DNA from: Selenomonadales bacterium
Lineage (GTDB): Bacteria > Bacillota > Negativicutes > Sporomusales > UBA7701
Direction of reading: 5' to 3'
Length of the DNA: 64,000 nucleotides
Assembly (NCBI GenBank): GCA_029975165.1
Contig: JARKPR010000033.1
Location: 33,160 to 97,159 of the forward strand
A model generated the notes under the pieces. That model did not search any database and was not told the DNA's origin. It worked only from the letters and a program-made list of their open reading frames with translations. A program made the translations under genes and the position numbers. Below, piece after piece: positions 7,887-15,762 of the stretch. Numbering within the stretch: the stretch's first letter is position 1; every line of letters begins with the position of its first letter.

Positions 7887-8849
7887 ATGCGCATCGCCAA
7901 CGGCACGATGATCAACAACTATCTCAGAAGCCTCAGCAAATCCGAGCAGCGGATGAAAATCTACCTGGAGCAGCTTTCGGACGGCAAAATCGTCCACCGC
8001 CCCTCCGACGACCCCGTGCGCGCCATCCGCAGCCTGCGCTTCGGCACCGACCTCTTCACCACCGACCAATTCACCACCAACGCCAAAGACGGCACCGAAT
8101 GGCTCAAGCAGACCGACAGCACCCTCTCCAACCTTGGCGAAATCAGCCAGACCGCCAAGGAACTCACCATCCAGGCTATTGCCCCCAACCCCACCGTCGG
8201 CTTCGAGGCCGTCAGCAAGCAGCTCGACGGCCTCATCAACCAGGCCGTCAGCCTTGCCAACTCCCAAATGGGCGACCGCTACATCTTCGCCGGCCAGCAG
8301 GACAAAATAACCGGCGGGCCCTTCGAGCGCATGACCATCAACGGCACCGAATACGTCATCTACAAAGGCGACGAAAACAAAATCTCCATGCCCCTCCAGA
8401 CCGGCGCGCCCGACCCCCGCAAAGACAGCGTCAACGTCACCGGCGGCGAAGTCTTCGGGCCGCTCGTCACCGTCGTCGACGCCGCCACCGGCCAGACCTA
8501 CCAGGTCGCCACCTTCTTCAGTGACCTCCTCGCCATCAAGAACGAACTCGCGAAACCCGCCCCCGACATGGACTACCTGTCCGGCACCGCCCTCACGAAC
8601 ATCGACAGCGGCCAGGAGCGCATGCTGCTCGCCCAGACCGAGATCGGCGCCCGCATGGCCAGCTACGAAATGGCCCAGAACATGATGGAGAACAACTACA
8701 CCACCATCGCCGAAAACGCCTCCGCCAACGACGACATCGACCTCGCCCGCGTCACCATCGACTTCAAAAACAGCCAGAACATATACGACGCCGCCCTGGC
8801 GCTCGGCGCCAAAATCCTCCCCAAATCGCTCGCCGACTTCCTCAACTAG
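7887..8849 (+). CDS. flgL: flagellar hook-associated protein 3 (FlgL)
   Basis: A 320-residue second junction protein, related to flagellin. It shows the N-terminal helix (MRIANGTMINNYLRSLSKSE), the conserved QLSDGKIVHRPSDDPVRAIR, and the flagellin-like C-terminus (NDDIDLARVTIDFKN then NIYDAALALGAKILPKSLADFL). The ribosome binding site TAGGAGGT overlaps the flgK stop region. FlgN is its expected chaperone. Confidence 0.95.
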   Translation: MRIANGTMINNYLRSLSKSEQRMKIYLEQLSDGKIVHRPSDDPVRAIRSLRFGTDLFTTDQFTTNAKDGTEWLKQTDSTLSNLGEISQTAKELTIQAIAPNPTVGFEAVSKQLDGLINQAVSLANSQMGDRYIFAGQQDKITGGPFERMTINGTEYVIYKGDENKISMPLQTGAPDPRKDSVNVTGGEVFGPLVTVVDAATGQTYQVATFFSDLLAIKNELAKPAPDMDYLSGTALTNIDSGQERMLLAQTEIGARMASYEMAQNMMENNYTTIAENASANDDIDLARVTIDFKNSQNIYDAALALGAKILPKSLADFLN

Positions 8850-8889
8850 CCCGCCGCCGCGGCCGCACAACGGACAAGAGGTGACAAAA

Positions 8890-9348
8890 TTGGTCATAGA
8901 ATCAACCCGGTTCGGCACTCTCGACATCGACGACCGCGACATCCTCAACTTCCCCGCGGGCCTGCCCGGCTTCGGCGCCGAGAAGGCCTTCGCCTTCCTG
9001 CCCTACGGCCCCGACAGCCCCTTCGCCTTCCTGCAGTCCGTCGCCGAGCCCAACCTCACCTTCCTCATCGTCGAGCCCTTCCCCTTCTTCCCCGACTACC
9101 AATTCGTCCTCCCCGACGACATCGAAAAAGCCCTCGGACTCTCGAAGAAAAACCTGCCGCAGACCTTCGTCATCGTCACCGTTCCCGAAAAGCTCGAAGA
9201 AATGACCGCCAACCTCCTTGCCCCCATCGTCGTCAACCCCGGCAAACGCACCGCCGTCCAGATCGTCCTCGAAAAAGCGCCCTACGCCACCCGCCACCGC
9301 CTCTTCCCCCAAGGCTTCCCGGTCAAAAACGCCAAGGGGGACAAATGA
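8890..9348 (+). CDS. fliW: flagellar assembly factor FliW
   Basis: A 152-residue FliW, which binds free flagellin and, when released, sequesters CsrA so that flagellin mRNA is translated. Recognisable parts are the N-terminal VIESTRFGTLDI, ILNFPAGLPGF, and VTVPEKLEEMTANLLAPIVVN. Start is TTG at 8890, because AGAGGTGA seven bases upstream is a good ribosome binding site; the GTG at 8881 is part of that site and lacks one of its own. The csrA gene follows three bases after the stop. Confidence 0.92.
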   Translation: MVIESTRFGTLDIDDRDILNFPAGLPGFGAEKAFAFLPYGPDSPFAFLQSVAEPNLTFLIVEPFPFFPDYQFVLPDDIEKALGLSKKNLPQTFVIVTVPEKLEEMTANLLAPIVVNPGKRTAVQIVLEKAPYATRHRLFPQGFPVKNAKGDK

Positions 9349-9351
9349 CCG

Positions 9352-9585
9352 ATGCTGGCACTCACGCGCAAACCGGGCGACAAAATCTTCATCGGCGACA
9401 ACATCGTCATCACCGTCGTCGACATCAAAGGCGACAGCGTGCGCCTCTCCTTCGACGCCCCCCGCGAAGTCAGAATCTACCGCGGCGAACTCTACGAAGC
9501 CATCGCCGCCGAAAATAAGCAAGCCGCCGCGCCGTTGCCCGCTCTCGGCCTCGACGCCCTCAAAGGCATCCACAGAACCAAATAA
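9352..9585 (+). CDS. csrA: carbon storage regulator CsrA
   Basis: A 77-residue RNA-binding regulator that dimerises and binds GGA motifs in hairpin loops to block translation. The N-terminus MLALTRKPGDKIFIGDN and the RNA-contacting strand REVRIYRGELYEAI are canonical. The tail after residue 55 is longer than the 61-residue E. coli form, as in FliW-controlled CsrA proteins of Gram-positive bacteria. It is encoded directly after fliW, and a candidate target lies in the flagellin leader 1.5 kb downstream. Confidence 0.95.
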   Translation: MLALTRKPGDKIFIGDNIVITVVDIKGDSVRLSFDAPREVRIYRGELYEAIAAENKQAAAPLPALGLDALKGIHRTK

Positions 9586-9591
9586 CACCGC

Positions 9592-9626
9592 GGGAGAATG
9601 TCCTCTCCAGGGCACTCTCCCTTTTT
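9592..9626 (+). terminator. intrinsic terminator after csrA
   Basis: GGGAGAATGTCC pairs with GGCACTCTCCC (one mismatch, one G-T pair) around a short loop and is followed by TTTTT. It separates the flgM-csrA operon from fliB. Confidence 0.65.
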
Positions 9627-9657
9627 GCGTCCCACTCTTTCCCGCAAGGAGGCCGCC

Positions 9658-10881
9658 GTGAAAGAAACCCCCATCCTCATGCCCCGCTACATGAAAGACT
9701 TCCGCTGCATCGGCGCCGCCTGCCCGGCCAACTGCTGCCACGGCGTCATCGCCATCGACCGGGAAACCTACCGGAAATACACCGGCGTGGGCCACCCGGC
9801 GCTCAAAGAAAAACTGGCTGACGTCCTCGTCGTCCGGAAAGCCGCCGGGCGGAGCGCCGACAACTACGCGGCCATCGACAACGCCGGGCAGCCGTGCGTA
9901 TTCCTCGACGCAGGCCGCTGCCGGATCCAGCTTGCCCTCGGGGACAGCTACCTCAGCCGCGTCTGCCACACCGTGCCGCGGGTAATAAACAAAATCCACG
10001 GCATCACCGAAATATCCTGCAAAATGCTCTGCCCCGAAGCTGTCAGGCTGGCGCTCGACAACCCCGAACCCATGAGCTTCGACCTCACGGCGGGCGAACT
10101 CGACGCCCGCTACCAGATCGCCAGCGACCTGCCCGACGCGGCGGTCGCCAAAATGCAGCCCGCCTACTTCGCCATCCGCGACCTGGCCATCGACATCCTC
10201 CAGGACCGAAAGCATGACTTTCCCGCACGCATGATCCGGCTGGGGGCCGTCATCGCCGAAATCGACCGCCTCGGCTCGGCCGCGGCGATAGAACAGCTCA
10301 TCGAACAACTCCGGGCCGGCTTCGACGTCAAAATTGCCGGCGTGGATGACGCCGCCGACCTTTGCGGCCACTATCTCGACCTCATCCTCGGCCTCTTCGT
10401 CGCCCCCACCCTCAAAGCCAACGGCCCCCGCTACCACCACTGGCTCGCCTGTTTCCTCGCGGGGCTGTCGATAACCTCCACCGTCACCCCCGCAGTCGTC
10501 GCCCGCTACCGGGACGCCTGCGTCCGCCACTACCAGCCTTTCATCAGCGAACATCAGCACATCTACGAAAACTACTTCGTATCCTACCTCTTCGCCCGGC
10601 TCTTTCCGCTCCGCTCGGCCGGCACCGCCCTCGACGAATACCATAAACTCATGTGGTGCTACCTGGCCCTGCACACCCTCCTCGTCGGCATAGCGGCCCA
10701 CCGGGGCGGACTCGACAAAGCGGCCGTCCTCGACTTCATCGCCCGCTTCTCCACCGTCGTCGAAGCCGGGGCCGACATCGAAAAACCGCTGCTCAAAGCT
10801 GCGGCCGGCCGCCGCCTCAACGACCTGAAGCTTTTCCACGCCTACCTGCGCCCCGGCAGCACTGAACCGTCGCCCGCATAA
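9658..10881 (+). CDS. fliB: FliB-like flagellin lysine N-methylase
   Basis: A 407-residue protein of the FliB family, which methylates lysines on flagellin. The N-terminal third is cysteine-rich, with CIGAACPANCCHG, CVFLDAGRCRIQ, CHTVPR and CKMLCPEA. This pattern suggests an iron-sulfur cluster; the mechanism is not settled here. Start is GTG at 9658, with AAGGAGG five bases upstream. It stands between csrA and flagellin, each side bounded by a terminator, so it is its own transcription unit. The lysines of the flagellin at 11162 are the likely substrate. Confidence 0.85.
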   Translation: MKETPILMPRYMKDFRCIGAACPANCCHGVIAIDRETYRKYTGVGHPALKEKLADVLVVRKAAGRSADNYAAIDNAGQPCVFLDAGRCRIQLALGDSYLSRVCHTVPRVINKIHGITEISCKMLCPEAVRLALDNPEPMSFDLTAGELDARYQIASDLPDAAVAKMQPAYFAIRDLAIDILQDRKHDFPARMIRLGAVIAEIDRLGSAAAIEQLIEQLRAGFDVKIAGVDDAADLCGHYLDLILGLFVAPTLKANGPRYHHWLACFLAGLSITSTVTPAVVARYRDACVRHYQPFISEHQHIYENYFVSYLFARLFPLRSAGTALDEYHKLMWCYLALHTLLVGIAAHRGGLDKAAVLDFIARFSTVVEAGADIEKPLLKAAAGRRLNDLKLFHAYLRPGSTEPSPA

Positions 10882-10883
10882 CC

Positions 10884-10920
10884 GGCCGCCGCCCCCTGTC
10901 CGGGGAAGCGGCCCTTTAAT
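10884..10920 (+). terminator. intrinsic terminator after fliB
   Basis: GGCCGC pairs with GCGGCC, with an inner CCCC/GGGG stem, followed by CTTTAATTT. Confidence 0.6.
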
Positions 10921-11037
10921 TTGCCGAAAAAGGATGAAACTCGGTATAAAGCCGTGCTATTTTCCCCAATCAGCCTCATTTGGCACAAATTAGTCTAATA
11001 ATGTCGAAAAATACATCTTATTAATAACTCGCCCATA

Positions 11038-11045
11038 GACGATAA
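11038..11045 (+). promoter_or_regulatory. candidate sigma-28 -10 element for flagellin
   Basis: GACGATAA matches seven of eight bases of the sigma-28 -10 box GCCGATAA. The expected -35 (TAAA) 15 bases upstream reads TATT, so the promoter is tentative. Initiation here would give a leader of about 110 bases containing both hairpins. Confidence 0.4.
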
Positions 11046-11071
11046 AATAAGTGAAGATGTCCATCCCCTCC

Positions 11072-11155
11072 GCTGTCCGGCGGCCGACGGACGGCAGGAG
11101 AGTGGCTATTCACCGCAGGCAGGGACGCCTGCGGAAAAAGAATTCAGGGAGGAAG
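11072..11155 (+). promoter_or_regulatory. flagellin mRNA leader with two hairpins and GGA sites (candidate CsrA target)
   Basis: Hairpin 1 is GCTGTCCG / CGGACGGC (11072-11079 / 11088-11095). Hairpin 2 has a perfect 8-bp stem CCGCAGGC / GCCTGCGG (11113-11120 / 11127-11134) with the loop AGGGAC, which presents GGA. A second GGA is in the ribosome binding site AGGGAGGAAG (11146-11155), seven bases before the flagellin ATG. A loop GGA paired with a GGA in the ribosome binding site is the classic CsrA arrangement, as in hag mRNA of Bacillus. Confidence 0.65.
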
Positions 11156-11161
11156 AAAAAA

Positions 11162-12529
11162 ATGATTATCAACCACAACATCGCGGCGCTCAACACCTAC
11201 AACAAATTGTCGGCGAACAACGCCACCAGCAGCAAGGCCCTTGAGAAACTGTCGTCCGGCCTGCGCATCAACCGCGCCGGCGACGACGCCGCCGGCCTCG
11301 CCATCAGCGAAAAAATGCGCGGCCAGATCCGCGGCCTCGACCAGGCCACCCGCAACGCCCAGGACGGCATCTCCCTCATCCAGACCGCCGAGGGCGCCCT
11401 CAACGAAACCCACAGCATCCTCCAGAGGATGCGCGAGCTGGCTGTCCAGGCCGCCTCGGACACCAACACCGACGGCGACCGCGCCGAGATCCAGAAGGAA
11501 ATCACCCAGTTGAAGGCGGAAATCACCCGTATTTCCACCGACACCGAGTTCAACACCAAGAAACTCCTCAACGGTAACATGGGTAAACTCCTCACCGACC
11601 TCGGCACCGGTTCCGTCGCCTTCAAAGCCGGCGTATCCGGCCTCGCCGCCACCGGCAGCGACCTCGGCGGCAGCTATCAGCTGGTCCTCGCCGCTGTCGG
11701 CACCAACACCGCCGCTATCAACAGCAACAGTATCGCCACTGGTCTGGCAGCCGCCAACATTACCGCTCAGACCGGCCAGCACGCCGAATACGGCCACTAT
11801 CGCCTCGAAGTGTCCAACTTTGGCAGTACCGCCGATCTCACCCTGACCGGTCCCGACGGACAGACCTATACCTCCACCGGCGCGGGCCTTGGCGCCGACA
11901 TCAGCCTTGGCGGCATCACCTTCGCCTTCAGCGCCCATGCCATCACCGGCAACGGCGCCCTCGACTTCGACTTTACCGCCAACGGCCTGCAGATCAACCT
12001 CACCGGCGACAAGACCGTCACCACGACCGCCATCGCCTCCTACGCCGGCGAAAAACTCAACATCGGCGGTTTCGAGTTCACGCTCCAGACTAACCATGGT
12101 ATCCTCAACGACCAGATCAACATGACCGTCCAGGACAAATCGGTCAAATTCCACATCGGCGCCAACGCCGGCCAAAACGTCACGCTGGCCATCAACGACA
12201 TGAGCGCCACCGCTCTGCGCGTCAACGACATCGACCTGTCGACCCAGACCGGTGCCAACGCCGCCATCACCACCATCGAGACCGCGCTGGAAACCGTCTC
12301 CTCCGAGCGCGCCAAGCTGGGCGCCATGCAGAACCGCCTCGAGCACACCATCAACAACCTCACCACCTCGAGCGAGAACCTGAGCGCCTCCGAATCCCGC
12401 ATCCGCGACGTCGACATGGCCAAAGAGATGATGAACTTCACCAAGACCAACATCCTCTCGCAGGCCGCCACCGCGATGCTGGCCCAGGCCAACCAGCAGC
12501 CCCAGGGCGTGCTCCAGCTTCTCAAGTAA
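11162..12529 (+). CDS. fliC: flagellin
   Basis: A 455-residue filament protein. The D0/D1 N-terminus (MIINHNIAALNTYNKL, then SGLRINRAGDDAAGLAISE) and C-terminus (SASESRIRDVDMAKEMMNFTK, split here, then ILSQAATAMLAQANQQPQGVLQ) are canonical. A Gly/Thr-rich central domain of about 200 residues (170-370) would be exposed on the filament. The ATG at 11162 follows AGGGAGGAAG. Expected control is by sigma-28 and by CsrA/FliW. Only one flagellin gene is in this window. Confidence 0.96.
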   Translation: MIINHNIAALNTYNKLSANNATSSKALEKLSSGLRINRAGDDAAGLAISEKMRGQIRGLDQATRNAQDGISLIQTAEGALNETHSILQRMRELAVQAASDTNTDGDRAEIQKEITQLKAEITRISTDTEFNTKKLLNGNMGKLLTDLGTGSVAFKAGVSGLAATGSDLGGSYQLVLAAVGTNTAAINSNSIATGLAAANITAQTGQHAEYGHYRLEVSNFGSTADLTLTGPDGQTYTSTGAGLGADISLGGITFAFSAHAITGNGALDFDFTANGLQINLTGDKTVTTTAIASYAGEKLNIGGFEFTLQTNHGILNDQINMTVQDKSVKFHIGANAGQNVTLAINDMSATALRVNDIDLSTQTGANAAITTIETALETVSSERAKLGAMQNRLEHTINNLTTSSENLSASESRIRDVDMAKEMMNFTKTNILSQAATAMLAQANQQPQGVLQLLK

Positions 12530-12545
12530 CAGCTTCCGCAGGCGG

Positions 12546-12573
12546 GGGCCCTGGGAAACCAGGGCCCTTCTTG
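12546..12573 (+). terminator. intrinsic terminator after flagellin
   Basis: Perfect 9-bp stem GGGCCCTGG / CCAGGGCCC with loop GAAA, followed by TTCTT. Confidence 0.8.
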
Positions 12574-12646
12574 CAACTTGACTCTTCGCGTCTATTCGCT
12601 CCGCCAGGAGCCGGAATATAGAATTAGCACGAAATGAGGTGGGGAC

Positions 12647-13024
12647 ATGGCAATCGCCCCCGCGACAACTCTCAATCTGGTCATTGGCGGCCCGACCGTC
12701 GATATCGCCGCGGCCCGTTCCGACGTGGCCGCGAAGGCCGCCGCCGTGCCGACTCCGGCCGACAAAACCGATAAAGCCGACAAAGTCGACAGGGAAATCT
12801 CCCGGGAAGACCTCCTCAAAGTCACCGGCACCATGAACGACTTCCTGCAGATGGTCAACACCGACATCCGCTTCTCCATCCACGACGGCACCAAGCAGCT
12901 CATCGTCCAGGTCGTCGACACCAAAGACCAGCGCGTGCTGCGCGAGTTCCCGCCCCACGAACTTTTGGACACCATCGCCGCCATCCGCGAATACGTGGGC
13001 GTCCTCCTCGACAAAAAAGCTTAA
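12647..13024 (+). CDS. flaG: FlaG family flagellar protein
   Basis: A 125-residue protein with a disordered Ala/Lys/Asp-rich first half and the FlaG domain in the second (FLQMVNTDIRFSIHDG, LIVQVVDTKDQRVLREFPP, ELLDTIAAIREYVG). FlaG proteins are encoded with fliD and affect filament length; their mechanism is unclear. The ribosome binding site GAGGTGGGG precedes ATG 12647. The gene runs into fliD 29 bases later. Confidence 0.88.
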   Translation: MAIAPATTLNLVIGGPTVDIAAARSDVAAKAAAVPTPADKTDKADKVDREISREDLLKVTGTMNDFLQMVNTDIRFSIHDGTKQLIVQVVDTKDQRVLREFPPHELLDTIAAIREYVGVLLDKKA

Positions 13025-13053
13025 CAAGCGCCCGCCGGAAAGGATGATATTCC

Positions 13054-14913
13054 ATGGCTACCAGAACCTACGGCCTCAGCGGCTCGGGCATCGACGTCGA
13101 CCAGATGGTCAAAGACCTCATGAAAGCCCGCCGCGCCAGCTACGAAGCCCTTATCCAGAAAAAAACCCGGGCCGAGTGGAAAAAGACCGATTATAATACG
13201 CTCTACAACAGCATCAAGACCTTTCGCAACAGCACCGTCTTCAACTACAAGCTCGAGAGCACCATCAGGCCCCAGAAGGCCACCTCCAGCAACGACGCCG
13301 TCGTCACCGCCACCGCTTTGGCCGACGCCGCCGCCATCGAGCACTCCCTCCACGTCGACCAGCTCGCCGCCGGCGTCAAAAAAGCCAGCGCCGCCGCCAT
13401 CACCCCGGCCGGCAACGCCAAGACCTCGCTCAAGACCCAGTTCGGTCTCGACGCCGGCGAATTCACCATCAAACTCACCAACGGCGCCGACAGCGCCGAT
13501 ATCAAAGTCAACACCTCAGGCAGCATCTACGACTTCGTCAGCAGCGTCAATTCCGCCGGCATCGGCATCCGCGCCGCCTACGACACCACGCTCGACCGCG
13601 TCTTCCTCTACACCACCAACACCGGCAGCGCGTCCTCCATCGACTTCGGGGGCAGCAGCACCGAAGGCTTGGCCTTCCTGCAAAACAACCTTCAGATCAA
13701 CACCCAGGCCACCTTCCGCGGCAGCTCGGCCTCTATCACCACCGGCAGCGGCACCGCCACCCTCGGCGAGCAGCTCGGCATCACCGGCAGCTTCGACATC
13801 ACCATCCACAACGGCGCCTCCTCGGCCCTCGTCCACGTCGACGCCGCCATGAGCATGCAAGACCTGGTCGACTCCATCAACAGCAAAGGCATCGACGTTC
13901 AGGCCGCCTACAACGCCGCCACCGACCGCTTCACCCTCCAGACCACCAACAGCGGCGCCGCCGCCGGCATCACCTTCGAAGACACCGGCGCCGCCGGCCT
14001 CGCCTTCCTCGAAAACAACCTCAAACTCAACACCGCCGAATACGCCCAAAACGGCGTCGACGCCATCTTCGACCTCGACGGCCTCACCAACCTTTCCCAA
14101 GCCACCAACGCCTTCACCATCTCCGGCGTCTCCTACACCCTCAAAACCACCGGCGACGCCACCGTCGCCGTCGCTCCCGACATCGACGCCACCATCACCC
14201 GCGTCAAAGCCTTCGTCGACGAATACAACAAAATCCTCGCCGCCATCAACGGCGAGCTCAACGAAGACGTATACCGGGACTTCCTGCCGCTCACCGACGA
14301 CCAGAAGAAAGACATGAGCGACGACGAGATCAAGGCCTGGGAAACCAAAGCCAAGAGCGGCATGCTCCGCTCCGACCCCACCCTGCGCAACATCCTCTAC
14401 ACTCTGCGTAACGACATGGCCGACAAAATCCAAGGCATCGCCGGCAAATACAAAAGCCTCGCCGACCTCGGCATCACCACCGGCAAATACTTCAGCGACA
14501 ACGGCTCCTTCAACACAGAATGGACGGAAGGCGGCAAGCTCTACATCGACGAGAACGAGCTGCGGAAAGCCCTCGAGACCGACCCCGACGCCGTTGCCAA
14601 GATCTTCAGCGCCGACGGGGCCGACGGGGCCCACGACGGCATCGCCAGCCGCCTCTACGACGACCTCCAGTCCGCCCTCAAGAAGATCGAGGCCAGCGCC
14701 GGCAGCACGGCCGGCTACTCCAGCGACACCACCAGCAACCTCGGCCGCACGCTCAACGACTACGACAAGCGCATCGCCAGCATGGAGCGCCTGCTCAAAG
14801 CCGAGGAAGAGCGCTACTACAAGCAATTCGACGCCATGGAAGCGGCCATCAGCCAGCTGAACAAACAAAGCGCCTGGCTTGCCCAACAATTCTCCACCAA
14901 CAGCAACAGCTAA
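13054..14913 (+). CDS. fliD: flagellar filament cap protein FliD
   Basis: A 619-residue capping protein that folds flagellin at the filament tip. The N-terminus (YGLSGSGIDVDQMVKDLMKA) and C-terminus (YDKRIASMERLLKAEEERYY, then FDAMEAAISQLNKQSAWLAQ) are typical. The middle contains two flagellin hook IN-like repeats (near residues 140-210 and 240-320), each ending GLAFL(Q/E)NNL. FliS, encoded next, is the usual partner chaperone gene. Confidence 0.95.
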   Translation: MATRTYGLSGSGIDVDQMVKDLMKARRASYEALIQKKTRAEWKKTDYNTLYNSIKTFRNSTVFNYKLESTIRPQKATSSNDAVVTATALADAAAIEHSLHVDQLAAGVKKASAAAITPAGNAKTSLKTQFGLDAGEFTIKLTNGADSADIKVNTSGSIYDFVSSVNSAGIGIRAAYDTTLDRVFLYTTNTGSASSIDFGGSSTEGLAFLQNNLQINTQATFRGSSASITTGSGTATLGEQLGITGSFDITIHNGASSALVHVDAAMSMQDLVDSINSKGIDVQAAYNAATDRFTLQTTNSGAAAGITFEDTGAAGLAFLENNLKLNTAEYAQNGVDAIFDLDGLTNLSQATNAFTISGVSYTLKTTGDATVAVAPDIDATITRVKAFVDEYNKILAAINGELNEDVYRDFLPLTDDQKKDMSDDEIKAWETKAKSGMLRSDPTLRNILYTLRNDMADKIQGIAGKYKSLADLGITTGKYFSDNGSFNTEWTEGGKLYIDENELRKALETDPDAVAKIFSADGADGAHDGIASRLYDDLQSALKKIEASAGSTAGYSSDTTSNLGRTLNDYDKRIASMERLLKAEEERYYKQFDAMEAAISQLNKQSAWLAQQFSTNSNS

Positions 14914-14964
14914 CGCCGACCGTCAATCGCCACGCCAAAACATAACCCGGGAGGAATGGCTAAT

Positions 14965-15357
14965 ATGAACAGCGCCGCAAGCGCCAACGCCTACAAAAGC
15001 CAGCAGATCCTGACCGCTTCCCGCGAAGAACTCACCCTCATGCTCTACAACGGAGCCATCAGGTTCATCGCCGAAAGCGTCGCCGCCACCGAGAAAGCAG
15101 ACTTCGCGCGGGCCAACGACCGCAACCAGCGGGCCCAGGACATTGTAAGCGAATTCATGGCCACCCTCGACATGAAATACGAAATATCCAAGAACCTCTG
15201 GGCGCTCTACGACTACATCAACTACCGCCTGGTCCAGGCCAACCTTCACAAGGACGCCGGCCAGCTCGAAGAAGCGAAGAGCCTCCTCACCGAGCTCCGC
15301 GACACCTGGGCCGAGGCCATGAAAAAGAACCGCATCGCGAAGGTGGTCGGCGAATAA
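14965..15357 (+). CDS. fliS: flagellar export chaperone FliS
   Basis: A 130-residue helical chaperone that binds the flagellin C-terminus and prevents early polymerisation. The sequence NAYKSQQILTASREELTLML and YNGAIRFIAESVAATE is characteristic. The ATG at 14965 gives a ten-base spacing from GGGAGGA; the ATG at 14956 would sit too close to that site. The stop overlaps the next start as TAATG. Confidence 0.93.
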   Translation: MNSAASANAYKSQQILTASREELTLMLYNGAIRFIAESVAATEKADFARANDRNQRAQDIVSEFMATLDMKYEISKNLWALYDYINYRLVQANLHKDAGQLEEAKSLLTELRDTWAEAMKKNRIAKVVGE

Positions 15358-15695
15358 TGGTTGTCAAACCGGCGCAGGACCTGTGGAGCGACTACCTCTT
15401 CCTGACAAAGGAAATGGGTAAATTCCTCGCCAGAGGGGACATGGACACCTTCGACGCCCTCCTGCAGCAGCGGGACCAGCTCCAGAAACTGATCGACGAC
15501 CAGGGCGACCGCGCCTTCACCGCCTCCGCGGAAGGCCGCAAAATCCTCGACCTCATCCGCGACCTCGACATCAGGCTGAAACAGGGACTTCACTCGCGCT
15601 ACCACCGCCACAAACAGCGGGACAACCTCGAACTATCCTACGCCGGGGGCATGGCCGCCGCCGCCACCGGCATCCTTATGAACAGAAAAGGCTAG
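15357..15695 (+). CDS. small helical protein, possible FliT-like chaperone
   Basis: A 112-residue, mostly helical protein (LWSDYLFLTKEMGKFLARGD, FDALLQQRDQLQKLIDD, ILDLIRDLDIRLKQGL). It is translationally coupled to fliS by the overlap TAATG. Position, size and helical content resemble FliT, the FliD chaperone, but the sequence was not firmly recognised. An intrinsic terminator follows and closes the flaG-fliD-fliS operon. Confidence 0.6.
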   Translation: MVVKPAQDLWSDYLFLTKEMGKFLARGDMDTFDALLQQRDQLQKLIDDQGDRAFTASAEGRKILDLIRDLDIRLKQGLHSRYHRHKQRDNLELSYAGGMAAAATGILMNRKG

Positions 15696-15703
15696 CCATT
15701 CCC

Positions 15704-15731
15704 GGCGGGTAACGGATTACCCGCCTGTTTA
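15704..15731 (+). terminator. intrinsic terminator closing the fliS operon
   Basis: Perfect stem GGCGGGTAA / TTACCCGCC with loop CGGA, followed by TGTTTAAT. Confidence 0.75.
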
Positions 15732-15762
15732 ATCCTCATCTGAACTCACGGAGGAGATCACG

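Noticed and set aside
8902..10839. A 645-residue - strand ORF across fliW, csrA and fliB
   Set aside because: It spans three well-supported genes and a terminator and has shadow-like composition.
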